Notes: generated by a model from the sequence alone, not told the origin. A DNA stretch of 64,000 nt from CAIWTU01 sp963815135 (GCA_963815135.1 CAWFFO010000012.1:1-64000), one strand, 5' to 3'; shown: positions 45,976-55,818, counted from the stretch's first letter. Made by a program: numbers and translations.

Positions 45976-48480
45976 CTACTTATTGAACGCTTCTCTCATT
46001 TTTGTCAAGAGGACTTTTGGAGAAACCGGTTTTTCCACGAAATGCATATTTTCATCAAGCAATTTTTTCCGGGTAATAATATCGGCAGTATAGCCGCTCA
46101 TGAATACCGCCCTGATTCCAGGTTTTATGCTTTTTGCCGTTTCATAAACTTCTCTGCCGTTCTTTTTCGGCATTATCACATCGAGAATCAGCATGTCGAT
46201 TTCATCGCCGTGCCTATTGAACTTTTCAATCGCCTCTTCCCCGTCCACGGCTTCGATAACGTTATAACCGAAATTTTCCAGGATATCCTTGTCAGATTTC
46301 CTGACATATTCGTCATCTTCAGCCAGAAGCACCGTTTCAGCTCCGCCGGCGGGCAGTGATGTCACCGGTTTTTCCTTAGCGGCTGCGTCCCCGGATACCA
46401 GCGGCAGATATATCCTGAAGGTCGTTCCCCGTCCCGGTTCGCTGTAAACGTTGATATATCCGTCGTGCTGCCTGACGATCCCGTAGACCGTCGCAAGACC
46501 CAGTCCCGTGCCTTTTCCCACTTCTTTGGTGGTGAAAAAAGGCTCGAAGATCCTTTCTCTGGTTATTACGTCCATTCCCTTGCCGGTGTCGGAAACTGAA
46601 ATGCAGGCGTATTTCCCTGCTTTACCGTATCCATGGGAGTGAATGAATCCATCATCTATGGTGAAAGGTACGGTTTTCAGGAACAATTCACCACCGTCAG
46701 GCATGGCGTCCCTGGCGTTCGTTACGAGATTCATGAATACCTGTTCCAGCTGTACGTTGTCCGCCATTATGATAAGCTTGTCCGCGCAGAGTTCGTCTCT
46801 GACCTCGATATCTTCACTGATCAGCCGCAACAGCAGTTTCTTGCCGTTTCTCAGCACCTCGTTCAGGTCGGTCGGCTGCAGGCTGAGGATCTTTTTCCTG
46901 CTGAAAGCGAGCAGACTCCGGGTAAGCGCCGCGGCCTTTTCCGAGGTGGCGAGAATCTGTTCGGCATAATGGCGTAGCTTGTTGTCCCCGTCCATTTTCA
47001 TGAGCATGAGGGAGGCGAAACCTATCGTTGCGGTGAGTATGTTGTTGAAATCGTGAGCGATCCCCCCTGCCAGTTGTCCGACGGCTTCCATCTTTTGCGA
47101 ATGGTGAAGCTGATGCTCCAGGTTCTTTTGATCGGTGACGTCCCTGCCCACCTCGATCACCTTGACCACCTTGCCGTTATCGTCTTTTACCGGGATGACC
47201 CGTATCTCGATGATCCTGTCGGGCGGATAATGAATTGTATGCACATCCTGTTTGCCGGTGACAAAGCAGTTCAGAACCGGACACTTTTTACATGGCTCGT
47301 TGCGGTTGTGCCACAATTCATAGCAATGTTTTCCTATTATCTTCCCGGTTTCCCCGCCGAAAATATTTAAGGCCATGGAATTTGCCCAATTTATCTTCAG
47401 ATCGCTTGAAATGAGGGCCAGCACATCCGGGATGCCGTCCAGAAAGGCCTGAAATTCCTGGGAAAGAGTGCGGAACCTGTTTTCTCCTTCTTTCAAAGCG
47501 GATTCCATTGCCTTCCGTTCGCTGATATTGTGGAAATAACCGGCGGTAAATTCCCTGCCGTCATGTACCAGGTAGTTGGTCGTCACCTCGACAGGGACCA
47601 TCTCTCCCCCGGCAACCCGGTGCAGCGTCTCGAAGCGCATGGATTTTCCCTGTTTGAGCTGCTCTTTCATTACATCGACATTATCCATATCGAATGCGGG
47701 GTCCCAGTCGGGGATACGCATGTCGAGGATTTCCTTCAGGCCCCTGCCGAAATGCAGACAGGCCGCTTTGTTGACGTACACCATTCTGTAGCCGTCGTTC
47801 GGATCAAGTACATAGAAGGGGTCACGACTGTATTCTATCAACGACCTGAAGAAAGAGGCTTCTTTTTCGGCATTGACCCGCTCCGTGATGTCCCGCGCTA
47901 TGGCGCAGAAATATTCCTGGCCGCTATAGGTGAAATAGCTGGCGGTTATCTCCACCGGGATTATTCCGCCGGCCCTGGTCCTGTGAAAACTTTCAAAGCG
48001 CAGCTGGCCCGCCTTTTTCAGCTTTTCGTGGTTGAGTCTTACATTCTCGGTGGAATATTCGGTGTCGACATCCGAGACCGAAAGTGAAAGCAGTTCCTCC
48101 CGCTGGTAACCGAGCATTTTGCAGGCGGCCTCATTGACGTCCCAGAACCTGCCGTCCATGGTGATCCAGTAAACGGCATCCCCAATGTTATTGATGGAAA
48201 AGTTGGTCAATTCCAGCTTTTCCTTATCTGACCGGAGCCGGCGGTGCGCCGTGGTCATCTGCAGCACGTGGCGGTCAACCAGTCTGTAGAGGATGGCGGC
48301 GGTAACCATGATGAAGATCAGACCCTTGAACATTTCGAAGTCCGCTACGAGTTTCGCGTCATGCATCGACTTTTTTATGATGGTGTCGGAAATGATCAAC
48401 CAGAGGCAGCTGAAAAAAATATAGACAGCCACCATCCGAATCACTGCACGGCGGTTTTCTTTGTCAAGAATCCGGTCCAA
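45976..48480 (-). CDS. Membrane-bound PAS hybrid sensor histidine kinase/response regulator
   Basis: A protein of about 834 residues with two N-terminal membrane helices (MVAVYIFFSCLWLIISDTII, FEMFKGLIFIMVTAAILYRL) and a short periplasmic loop. Three PAS domains follow (from about 95, 220 and 350), the last with the cysteine-rich NEPCKKCPVLNCF. Then HisKA (LAGGIAHDFNNILTATIGFA), HATPase (NLVTNARDAMPDGG, GKGTGLGLATVYGIVRQHDG) and a receiver (ETVLLAEDDEYVRKS, phospho-Asp in LILDVIMPKKNGREV, VEKPV). TTG 48480 is chosen for the GGGGGGAG site 6 bases upstream; a TTG at 48531 would add 17 residues. Confidence 0.87.
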   Translation of the reverse strand: MDRILDKENRRAVIRMVAVYIFFSCLWLIISDTIIKKSMHDAKLVADFEMFKGLIFIMVTAAILYRLVDRHVLQMTTAHRRLRSDKEKLELTNFSINNIGDAVYWITMDGRFWDVNEAACKMLGYQREELLSLSVSDVDTEYSTENVRLNHEKLKKAGQLRFESFHRTRAGGIIPVEITASYFTYSGQEYFCAIARDITERVNAEKEASFFRSLIEYSRDPFYVLDPNDGYRMVYVNKAACLHFGRGLKEILDMRIPDWDPAFDMDNVDVMKEQLKQGKSMRFETLHRVAGGEMVPVEVTTNYLVHDGREFTAGYFHNISERKAMESALKEGENRFRTLSQEFQAFLDGIPDVLALISSDLKINWANSMALNIFGGETGKIIGKHCYELWHNRNEPCKKCPVLNCFVTGKQDVHTIHYPPDRIIEIRVIPVKDDNGKVVKVIEVGRDVTDQKNLEHQLHHSQKMEAVGQLAGGIAHDFNNILTATIGFASLMLMKMDGDNKLRHYAEQILATSEKAAALTRSLLAFSRKKILSLQPTDLNEVLRNGKKLLLRLISEDIEVRDELCADKLIIMADNVQLEQVFMNLVTNARDAMPDGGELFLKTVPFTIDDGFIHSHGYGKAGKYACISVSDTGKGMDVITRERIFEPFFTTKEVGKGTGLGLATVYGIVRQHDGYINVYSEPGRGTTFRIYLPLVSGDAAAKEKPVTSLPAGGAETVLLAEDDEYVRKSDKDILENFGYNVIEAVDGEEAIEKFNRHGDEIDMLILDVIMPKKNGREVYETAKSIKPGIRAVFMSGYTADIITRKKLLDENMHFVEKPVSPKVLLTKMREAFNK

Positions 48481-48858
48481 ATCGCTCCCCCCTGTTGTAT
48501 GTCCGCGGCGAAAAGCCTTCGCTGAAGGCAACGCCGTGAAATGAAAATAAAACTCCAGATTTACTTATCGGACTTCCTACGAATAAATACAGTATTCTTT
48601 GTTTAAATAATAGAAGATTTTGAATAATCATATATTGATAATTAAAATATGGATAGAAAGTTGAGGGTCGGCATTTGACGGTCCGGAAATGGCTGATTTA
48701 GCAATGGAAACAACAAAAAAGGGTGGTAAAAATCAGGCCGTATTGAAGAATTCAGATACGGCCCGGCATTCGATTTGAAATGAAATTGGCCACGCAAGAT
48801 GCGCATTGCGATCAGGATGACCCGTATTTCGTACCAGCTGCTTCCGGCAATTTTCCCG
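48481..48858. other. Intergenic region with a terminator hairpin
   Basis: About 380 bases, AT-rich near 48560-48660 (promoter of the kinase gene). GGCCGTAT / ATACGGCC at 48736-48762, followed on the minus strand by a TGATTTTT tail, is a probable terminator for the TonB receptor gene. No gene is seen. Confidence 0.55.
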
Positions 48859-50898
48859 CTAAAATCTGCAGGTCACTGTAAGATAAAAATTCCGGCCGTT
48901 TTCCGGTACTTTGAATCCGACTCCTGCGGCAAAGGGGTCCCGTAGGTACGAGAGATAATTGTAATACTGCTTGTCCAGCAGGTTGTTGACTCCGCCGTAA
49001 ACCGACAGGGTCTTGTAATTGATTCCGGCCTTCAGGTCAGTGGTCATCCAGCCGGCTGTGGGCTGTTCGTTGAGTCCCGGATCCACCCGATCCTGGCGGG
49101 CCGAAAAATTCTCCGCCGCTTCGAAAAACCACCTGTCAACATCGTAGCGGATCGCAAGCATACCCCTGAGCGGAGGTATTTCCGAAAGAGGGCTATGGTC
49201 GTCTTTGTTCCAGGCCTCGGTATAGGTCAGCGAGCCTTTAAGGTACAGGTCCAGTGGCATCGAGACCTGGGAGCCGAACTCCGTTCCCCACATGGATGCG
49301 TCGATATTACGGTAACTTTTCAGAGTGCTCGATGCGCTGTAGAAGTTTACGTAATCGGAGAGGTCGCTGTAAAAGAGGGTTGCATTGACATAAAATTTTG
49401 CGCCGGAATATTTCATCCCCAGATCTGCCTCGTGGTTGACGGTCGGTTTCAAAACCGGATTGCCCCGCCAGGTTACGGCGGGAGGTGCGGCAGGCACATC
49501 GATATACAGTTCTTCGGGGTCCGGAGTCCTTACTCCGCGCGACAGTCCGACGAAAATGTCCAGGGCCGGCAGCGGCGTCCAGGTGAATTGCAGATTGCCG
49601 CTTATCTCGCCGAAATCAGTACTAGCGGCCACAGCGGTGGCGTTGTTGGCTTTGTCGGCGTTGACCCAGGTCAGGTCACCGCGCAATCCGCCCTTCAGCT
49701 TGAACTTACCTGCAAACGGCAGTTCGTATCCGGCGAACATGCCGAAATTATCAACATACACATCGGGTATCATGTTCAGTGGCATGTATGGCTGAGCGGG
49801 GGTGTACATGCCGCGCATGTTAAGGGCGTCCCAGTTGCGGTTGTAGTAGTCGATGCCGGCTTTCAAGATACCCGGTCCTGCGGCAAGGGAAACGTGCAGT
49901 TTTGTCCCGATTACCTGCGTGCGTGCTTCAGTCTGCATTGAATACGGGCGAGTCACCACGGAACTGGCGGTGGAACTGACCCTGAGCCGGTCGTCCATGA
50001 GGTGATCGACTTTGTCCCAGTAAGCCTGGAACTTGAGCTCCTTGAACAGCTCAGATATCTTTTCCACCTTGTAGGTCCAGTTCAGAATATGGGTCCGGTC
50101 ATATTTTGCATCCATCTTCAGGTAAGGATAGAGAACATGTTCCGCATCCTGGTAAGAATAGCTCAATTCGGAGCGTGAATCTGGTGTGGGATTGAACCCC
50201 AGTTTGGTCCACCCGGTATTGATCTGGTATGCCCTGGAATCGATGGTATCGGGCCGGTATCGGTTCGGGCTTGTGGACGGGTAGATATCGGTAATGAGGT
50301 TGCCGTTTCCCGATCTCGGGGTATCGGAATATTTGAAGGCATAGCCGATCAGGGCATCGTATCTGTCAGAGCCGTAGGAGGCGGTTGCCGAGGCATTGGC
50401 GCTGTTGTAGGAACCGTAACTCAGGTTCAGGTCGCTGCCGAAACCCTTGCGGGTCTTTTTTGTACTGACTTCCACCAGCCCGCCCATGCTCCCGGGGTTT
50501 TCCAGGTCATAGGGTCCCTTGAGTACCTGGATTTCTTCCACTTCGGCGAAGTCATAGTGAAATGCCGGCGGGTCCATGCGGTTTGGACAGGCGCCGTGAA
50601 GGCGCACTCCGTCTACAAGTACGTTGATATTGTCCCTCTGGAAACCGCGCAGAACGATATCGTTGGCAATCGCCCCCTTGCGGACACAGGAAAGCCCTTC
50701 CACTCTCTGCAGAGCTTCGCCAATGTCCTTTGCCGGGCTTTCCCGGACTTCCCTTATGGTCAGGCTTTCCTCTCCGGGCGACTCCTTTTCGCCCCTCACG
50801 GTGATTTCGTCCAATAACAAGGAATCTGCTCCCGCAATTTGATCCTGCAGGAAGAGAGATCCAATCAAAACAATTATCGTTATGAATTTAGTTTGCAT
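48859..50898 (-). CDS. TonB-dependent outer-membrane receptor, OprC-like (probable copper)
   Basis: A 679-residue receptor: signal peptide MQTKFITIIVLIGSLFLQDQ, TonB box-like DEITVRGEK, plug domain (IGEALQRVEGLSCVRKGAIA, IVLRGFQRDNINVLVDGVRL) and a beta-barrel ending in the aromatic NFYLTVTCRF. It carries C104-P-N-R-M108 in the plug and H299-L-M301 in the barrel; the CxxxM plus HxM set is the known copper site of OprC. Copper uptake is therefore the best guess. AAGGAG lies 6 bases before ATG 50898; an upstream in-frame Met at 50958 lacks a ribosome site. A Cys/His-rich protein is encoded just upstream. Confidence 0.85.
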   Translation of the reverse strand: MQTKFITIIVLIGSLFLQDQIAGADSLLLDEITVRGEKESPGEESLTIREVRESPAKDIGEALQRVEGLSCVRKGAIANDIVLRGFQRDNINVLVDGVRLHGACPNRMDPPAFHYDFAEVEEIQVLKGPYDLENPGSMGGLVEVSTKKTRKGFGSDLNLSYGSYNSANASATASYGSDRYDALIGYAFKYSDTPRSGNGNLITDIYPSTSPNRYRPDTIDSRAYQINTGWTKLGFNPTPDSRSELSYSYQDAEHVLYPYLKMDAKYDRTHILNWTYKVEKISELFKELKFQAYWDKVDHLMDDRLRVSSTASSVVTRPYSMQTEARTQVIGTKLHVSLAAGPGILKAGIDYYNRNWDALNMRGMYTPAQPYMPLNMIPDVYVDNFGMFAGYELPFAGKFKLKGGLRGDLTWVNADKANNATAVAASTDFGEISGNLQFTWTPLPALDIFVGLSRGVRTPDPEELYIDVPAAPPAVTWRGNPVLKPTVNHEADLGMKYSGAKFYVNATLFYSDLSDYVNFYSASSTLKSYRNIDASMWGTEFGSQVSMPLDLYLKGSLTYTEAWNKDDHSPLSEIPPLRGMLAIRYDVDRWFFEAAENFSARQDRVDPGLNEQPTAGWMTTDLKAGINYKTLSVYGGVNNLLDKQYYNYLSYLRDPFAAGVGFKVPENGRNFYLTVTCRF

Positions 50899-51051
50899 TT
50901 CCACTCCTTGAAATAAATATAACCCCCCAAGTCTCTCCGGATTAGCAAAAAGCTGCAACTAGAGGAACCCCGGGCGTTTCAGGATGCACCAATGCATAGT
51001 TCCGGCTTGACGGTAGATATGGACAAGGGAAAGATTGAAAAATAAAGAATG

Positions 51052-51690
51052 TCAGAAGAGGAATGCAAATTTAGGAGGAGGGTCAATGGAATCGGCAAAA
51101 TGCGTCCTTATGCTTTCAGGGCGCTCATAAAAACGGGAGATGGCATATCGGTGCGATACCACGCCGCCGGGTGAGGTGCGCAGGCAGACATAATCCTCAA
51201 CGGAAGAGTTGAACAGAGAGGAAGCACTTCCGCATGGAGCAGCCCTGAAACCCTTGTGCAACTTAGAGTGGCGGAAGTGATTTGAATCTTCTACTTCGTA
51301 TCCGGTGTCATCTTTTCCGGACGACATGGAGCATCCGCATGCTGACCGGGCGCAACAACAGGTGTGATCGGCAATCCTTTCGGGAGAGCAGCCGCATAAA
51401 CGGTGGTCATGAAAACAGCCGTGAACACTGGATCGAGGTGCCGATGCCTGCGCCGCCACAGGAAGCAGTGCGGACATCGGCAGGAATAGAACGGCCAGCA
51501 ATTGCAGCGATAAAAGAAGCTTCCTGCCGCGAAGTGTTTGAATCAACTTTAGCCGGTTACTCTTTGCGGACGACAATTTGTCATGATCCGGCCGGATAAG
51601 GGTCATTTCAGTCATTACGTGAGGTAAGGCACTGTATCGGCCCGCAGAGTCGAAGCCGGGGAAACGGGAAAGGTGCCGGACGGTTGTCAT
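51052..51690 (-). CDS. Exported Cys/His-rich protein, possible metal binding
   Basis: A 212-residue protein with an internal hydrophobic segment (KLLLSLQLLAVLFLPMSALL) that should act as signal or anchor, then HGCFHDHRLCGCSPERIADH and TCCCARSACGCSM. The C-terminus ends SIDPPPKFAFLF. The cluster of Cys and His suggests binding of a soft metal, which fits its place upstream of the OprC-like receptor. Its ATG overlaps the stop of the lipoprotein gene (ATGA), so the two are coupled. No named family recognised. Confidence 0.6.
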   Translation of the reverse strand: MTTVRHLSRFPGFDSAGRYSALPHVMTEMTLIRPDHDKLSSAKSNRLKLIQTLRGRKLLLSLQLLAVLFLPMSALLPVAAQASAPRSSVHGCFHDHRLCGCSPERIADHTCCCARSACGCSMSSGKDDTGYEVEDSNHFRHSKLHKGFRAAPCGSASSLFNSSVEDYVCLRTSPGGVVSHRYAISRFYERPESIRTHFADSIDPPPKFAFLF

Positions 51691-52298
51691 TTACCGGCAA
51701 CCGGTTTGCCGATCTGCTTCAACTGGACAATATTGGGAATTTTTTCGTCAATCTGTTTCATTACGGTCCGCAGCACCGATTCCGCGGTAACCCACTTGCC
51801 TTCTTTCACATCGGAAGAGGTCGCTCCCCAGATAATTTCACCCGAATCCAGGTCCAGCAGTTTGGTATCGACATTGACGGCGCAATGTGTTTTCTCCTTT
51901 TCTTTCAGTAAAAGAAGACCGCTGACAGGTTGCGAACAGAATTTCTCATATATGTTTCCGGTCACTACACCGTCGATTCCGGCGGATCTGAGCCTTGATT
52001 TTATTTCGGGAGTCAACCCGGAAGAATAGACTTCATCCTGGTCGATCAGGGCCGCAATCTCGTTGCTTCCCGCGACATTGAATCCGTTTTCTACGAAACC
52101 CAGCGCCAGGATATCCGCTGCTTCCTGTCCCGAGGTCTTGTTTTGAGGATTGCGGAAGCTGATTACGGCGATTTTTTTGTATTTAAGGAAGGCCACGTCT
52201 GTCTTTGACGAGGTGTTTACGCGCGGCGAACAGAATATGGTAGCGCAGCCTGAAAAAGAAAATGCGGCGAATATCAGAATGAATTTCCATGTTTTCAT
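51687..52298 (-). CDS. CsgG/LpoB-like lipoprotein
   Basis: A protein of about 203 residues with lipobox SFSGCATIF and a domain like the CsgG/DUF799/LpoB group: YKKIAVISFRNPQNKTSGQE, ADILALGFVENGFNVAGSNE, LRSAGIDGVVTGNIYEKF and LLDLDSGEIIWGATSSDVKE. These are outer-membrane lipoproteins with a nucleotide-binding-like fold used in secretion or in activating envelope enzymes. ATG 52298 has GGGAG upstream. First gene of a coupled pair, probably running on into the TonB receptor gene. Confidence 0.7.
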   Translation of the reverse strand: MKTWKFILIFAAFSFSGCATIFCSPRVNTSSKTDVAFLKYKKIAVISFRNPQNKTSGQEAADILALGFVENGFNVAGSNEIAALIDQDEVYSSGLTPEIKSRLRSAGIDGVVTGNIYEKFCSQPVSGLLLLKEKEKTHCAVNVDTKLLDLDSGEIIWGATSSDVKEGKWVTAESVLRTVMKQIDEKIPNIVQLKQIGKPVAGK

Positions 52299-52560
52299 GA
52301 TTTCCATCTCCCTGGGGAAATTTTTGAACAGGAACGCTAGGCGTACGTCCATGCACGAAGTTTACCAGCGGGGCTTCCTTAGTCAAGGATGCCCGGTTTT
52401 GATTCATTACCGCAGGCCCGGCAAAAATAAATACTGCAGCCTTGTGATTGCCGGACAATTAGATAATCTTTTTTATGGTTGGATGTATTGCTTTTCCGTC
52501 CGGCTGTGTACGTCTGTAATAACTTTACAAAAACATTTTCCGGGGGCATGTTACGGAATC

Positions 52561-53436
52561 ATGAAAACTTTTCTCATTTTATTTATTTTATTGCTGTTAA
52601 CCGTTTCTCCTGCTTCTGCGGAAAATTACTATGCCCTGGACAGTGATATGATCGGCCAGCTGCGGCAGTATGAGGTCCACAAAGGGGAGTCTTTGATCGA
52701 GATCGCCCGCAAATTCGATCTCGGATACAACGAAATCTCGGGTGCCAATCCGGATGTCGATCCTTTCATCCCGCCCGCCGGCCTGCAGGTCAGCATACCA
52801 ATGATGTGGATTATCCCGGATGTACCGGTACGCAGGGGCATCGTCATAAATATTCCGGAAATGAGGCTGTATTTCTTCCTGGGAAAAGGCACCAATCTGT
52901 TGACGACTTTTCCCATCGGAGTGGGTGATGAAGGTACCGAAACTCCTGAAGGGGAATTCAGGATAACCGCGAAAATAGTCAATCCTGCCTGGCATGTGCC
53001 GAAATCCATCAGAGAGGAAAAACCGGATCTGCCGAAGGTCGTCCCGCCCGGGCCCGATAATCCGCTGGGTTCCCATGCTCTGCGACTCACGGTGCCCGCC
53101 GTACTGATCCACGGAACTAACAAACCCTGGGCAGTGGGACGAAGGGCTACCCACGGATGCCTGCGCCTCTACCCGGAAGATATTCCCCGCTTGTTCCTGC
53201 TGGTGAAAAAAGGGGACAGGGTGACCATCGTCCGGCAACCGGTCAAGGTGGGAGTAAGGGGAAAAAGGGTCTATGTCGAGGTCCACTCCGACGGAAATGT
53301 CAATTACCTGCAGGAGGCGGTCAAGGCACTGGGAAGAAAGAACCTGCTGAGCCGCTTCGACAGGGAAAAACTGGAGCAGGCGCTGAAGGAGAAAAGCGGC
53401 GTGCCGGTGGACATAACGGCTGAAGGGGCATTTTAA
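52561..53436 (+). CDS. L,D-transpeptidase (ErfK/YbiS family), intact
   Basis: A 291-residue periplasmic enzyme: signal peptide (MKTFLILFILLLLTVSPASA), a LysM-like region (QYEVHKGESLIEIARKFDLG, IPPAGLQVSIP), then YkuD: GIVINIPEMRLYFF, ETPEGEFRITAKIVNPAWHV, AVLIHGTNKPWAVGRRATHG and CLRLYPEDI with catalytic His and Cys. It forms 3-3 peptidoglycan cross-links or attaches lipoproteins. It is the intact paralogue of the broken gene at 9945-11252 but lacks that gene's C-terminal extension and riboswitch. Confidence 0.9.
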   Translation: MKTFLILFILLLLTVSPASAENYYALDSDMIGQLRQYEVHKGESLIEIARKFDLGYNEISGANPDVDPFIPPAGLQVSIPMMWIIPDVPVRRGIVINIPEMRLYFFLGKGTNLLTTFPIGVGDEGTETPEGEFRITAKIVNPAWHVPKSIREEKPDLPKVVPPGPDNPLGSHALRLTVPAVLIHGTNKPWAVGRRATHGCLRLYPEDIPRLFLLVKKGDRVTIVRQPVKVGVRGKRVYVEVHSDGNVNYLQEAVKALGRKNLLSRFDREKLEQALKEKSGVPVDITAEGAF

Positions 53437-53467
53437 AGAAGCGGCGCCGGATTTTATTTCTGGAAAG

Positions 53468-53500
53468 AAAAAAGCCGGAAGATCGGAAAATCATCCGGCT
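53468..53500 (-). terminator. Hairpin terminator of cheW (bidirectional)
   Basis: AGCCGGA / TCCGGCT (53473-53479, 53494-53500) with a T6 run on the minus strand, 42 bases past the cheW stop. It can also serve the L,D-transpeptidase gene from the other side. Confidence 0.7.
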
Positions 53501-53541
53501 ATAACATTGCACGGGAGGCGAACCTTTCGTGAGAATGGGAA

Positions 53542-54009
53542 TCAGGCCGCTATTTCGATTCTTTCCAGTTCTCCCTGGCCGAAAAGCTTTTCCAGATCGA
53601 GGAGAATGAGCAGCTTGTCGCCGCTTTTGCCGACACCGCTGATAAATTCGGAATTGTAGCCTTTCACCACATCCGGAGTTGAAGAGATCAGGTCTTCTTC
53701 CAGCTTGATGACCTGGGAAACCTTGTCCACAACCAGGCCGACCGTCTTTTCGCCGATTGCAACCACCACGATGCGTCTGTGGCTTTCATCGACTTCATTC
53801 CCGCCATGCAGGTTGCAGCGTTTGCCGAAATCGATTATCGGGATGACCTTGCCACGGAGGTTGATGATCCCTTCCACATATTCCGGGGCATTGGGGACCT
53901 TGGTTATCTCCATCATCCTGATGATCTCCTGAACCTTGAGTATATCGACGCAGAATTCCTCTTTTCCGATGGAAAATCCGACCATATGCAGAATATTACC
54001 GTTTGCCAT
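53542..54009 (-). CDS. cheW: CheW chemotaxis coupling protein
   Basis: A 155-residue CheW: MVGFSIGKEEFCVDILKVQE, IIRMMEITKVPNAPEYVEGI, INLRGKVIPIIDF, then RIVVVAIGEKTVGLVVDKVS and DKLLILLDLEKLF. It links chemoreceptors to CheA. There is no cheA, receptor or other chemotaxis gene nearby, so it is an orphan that presumably serves arrays encoded elsewhere. AAGGAGACTGCAC precedes the ATG. Confidence 0.92.
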   Translation of the reverse strand: MANGNILHMVGFSIGKEEFCVDILKVQEIIRMMEITKVPNAPEYVEGIINLRGKVIPIIDFGKRCNLHGGNEVDESHRRIVVVAIGEKTVGLVVDKVSQVIKLEEDLISSTPDVVKGYNSEFISGVGKSGDKLLILLDLEKLFGQGELERIEIAA

Positions 54010-54240
54010 GTGCAGTCTCCTTAATTTCTTTTGGGTAACCCCCCGGCTTTGCCGTGGGATACTTACTATTCTGCTTATTCCATTACGCGACCATTTTATT
54101 CAAGCCTGAATCCGATTCACGTTAATATTACTTACCGTATCGGCACATTGATGATTTTCTTTAGAGGAGTTTAGAGGGGAAATTTTACTGAATGTCCACG
54201 AAAAGAGACTTTGAAAGAGAATTTGGGAATATTCGCGACA

Positions 54241-54447
54241 CTGCCGATTAATCCTGGATTCGGCAGTTGCAGGCATCCTCCGTTCGCACCGGAGGCCTGT
54301 TTCTGCTGCTCTAAGCTCATTTCGCTACAGCCGATAAACTCACCCTGCGGGTTCAGACAATATCGGCTGTTCACACTCCATTTCGCCAAGAGCAGCAACG
54401 AAACAGGCCTGAGTTGCTTACTGCGGAAACCTCCAACTGCCGTTTTT
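54241..54447. repeat. Long nested imperfect palindrome, possible structured RNA or miniature element
   Basis: About 200 bases fold on themselves: CGGCAGTTGCAGG (54261-54273) with CCTCCAACTGCCG (54430-54442), AGGCCTGTTTCTGCTGCTCT (54293-54312) with its near-complement at 54389-54410, and ACAGCCGATA (54327-54336) with TATCGGCTGT (54361-54370). A separate hairpin CTGCCGA...TCGGCAG precedes it (54241-54266) and TTTTT follows. No reading frame of interest. Confidence 0.6.
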
Positions 54448-54450
54448 GGG

Positions 54451-55818
54451 TTAATTCATCTGCCTGTACAGGCGTATCGCCATCCAGGCGAGAAGGGCGA
54501 CGCCTGCTGCAAGAACCACCCAGAGAACAGCTGTTTTCCAGTCTTGCGGGGTTATTCCGGGGCGCAGCGCCGCACTGCCGCCGAGAACGAATTGCGGTCC
54601 GGTTGCTGCGGTTCCGGCAACGATATTTTCCTTCCGCAGGCTTTTGAATTCCGTCAACAGGTCGTTTCCGCGCGCTCCGGCAATCCCGATCCGCGAGCTG
54701 CCGTAGGCCAGGGTAAAAGGGCCCTCTCCGCGGGCAACGAACAGCACCTTTTCAGATACCCATCCCAATGCCGGAACGGGCGCCCCCTGTCCAAGGCCGC
54801 CTCCGCTCCGGTCGATGCGCATCATCCAGTAGCGGTCGGTGACCGGGGGGAAAGAGACATCAGGGTTTTTAATGTCATTGCCCCGGAATCGCACCCGGTA
54901 TAGAAGCGATGAACCGCGGGGCGACCAGCTGTCCTTTAACGAAGGACGTGAGAAAAAGAGCGCGTTGACGAGGGTGTTGTCCTGCGGGAGAAGCACTCTG
55001 ATCCTGTCGGTCGGCATGCGGCCGCCGGCGTCAAAGAGGTAAGTGAAGTAGCGTTCCTTCTTTTTTATCGTCGCCTGAACGGAAATCCACGAGCGGGCAG
55101 GCTCCGGTGTGATGGCGGCAAGCCTTGCCGTTACAGCTGTCATTTCGGGCATATCACCGCTGTCAGCGGAAGATATCCGGAGGTATCGTGCCTTTGTGCC
55201 GTCCAGATCGATCGTGCTTCTTTCCAGCGTATGGTCTGCATAGTGGAGCCTTACAATGGCGGCATCCGGTGCCGTGTATGTCCAATGCTCCAGATCATTG
55301 CTTGCCTGAATGGATATCTTGCGGACGAAATTCTCATCCGTTGTCCGCAACTGCGGTTCGAGGGCGGCAATGGTCCTGTCGATCCGGCTTGCATCGATGA
55401 TGTAGGCGATAACCTCCCTTTTTGTTCCTTTGCCGTCAGCGGCAGTTACATTTATGATCGATCCTGACTTGTCCTTTTTCACCTGCAGGGAGAGGGTGTC
55501 GGCTTTCCGGCCCGGTTCCGCCAAGAGAGGGAATATGGGTAACGAAACCGATTCCTTTTGCCCGCCGGGCCGTGAGTCGGGACGGATAACGGCGAATGGT
55601 ACAACTTCATTCCGGCCGTTGAAAACACACAAGTCGCCGAGATCGCCGCGGGTGACGGCCCGGTAGACATCGAGCGGAATAGTAGCCTCATGGAGCGCTT
55701 CCCCGCCAGTGGTTGCAAGCCGCATACCGTATGCGAAATCATTCGGAGCCGGGTCTGCTGCAAAAACCGGGGTAGCGCAGGTGATAAAAATCAGAATAGC
55801 GATCCAGAAGGGTTTCAT
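54451..55818 (-). CDS. DUF3999 family exported protein
   Basis: A protein of about 455 residues with signal peptide (MKPFWIAILIFITCATPVFA), a long periplasmic beta-rich region (FAYGMRLATTGGEALHEATI, RYLRISSADSGDMPEM, SPRGSSLLYRVRFRG) and a C-terminal membrane helix (WKTAVLWVVLAAGVALLAWM). This is the DUF3999 architecture. Its start overlaps the stop of the DUF2339 gene by 4 bases, as this pair usually occurs. The function of the pair is unknown; an envelope complex is likely. Confidence 0.85.
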   Translation of the reverse strand: MKPFWIAILIFITCATPVFAADPAPNDFAYGMRLATTGGEALHEATIPLDVYRAVTRGDLGDLCVFNGRNEVVPFAVIRPDSRPGGQKESVSLPIFPLLAEPGRKADTLSLQVKKDKSGSIINVTAADGKGTKREVIAYIIDASRIDRTIAALEPQLRTTDENFVRKISIQASNDLEHWTYTAPDAAIVRLHYADHTLERSTIDLDGTKARYLRISSADSGDMPEMTAVTARLAAITPEPARSWISVQATIKKKERYFTYLFDAGGRMPTDRIRVLLPQDNTLVNALFFSRPSLKDSWSPRGSSLLYRVRFRGNDIKNPDVSFPPVTDRYWMMRIDRSGGGLGQGAPVPALGWVSEKVLFVARGEGPFTLAYGSSRIGIAGARGNDLLTEFKSLRKENIVAGTAATGPQFVLGGSAALRPGITPQDWKTAVLWVVLAAGVALLAWMAIRLYRQMN

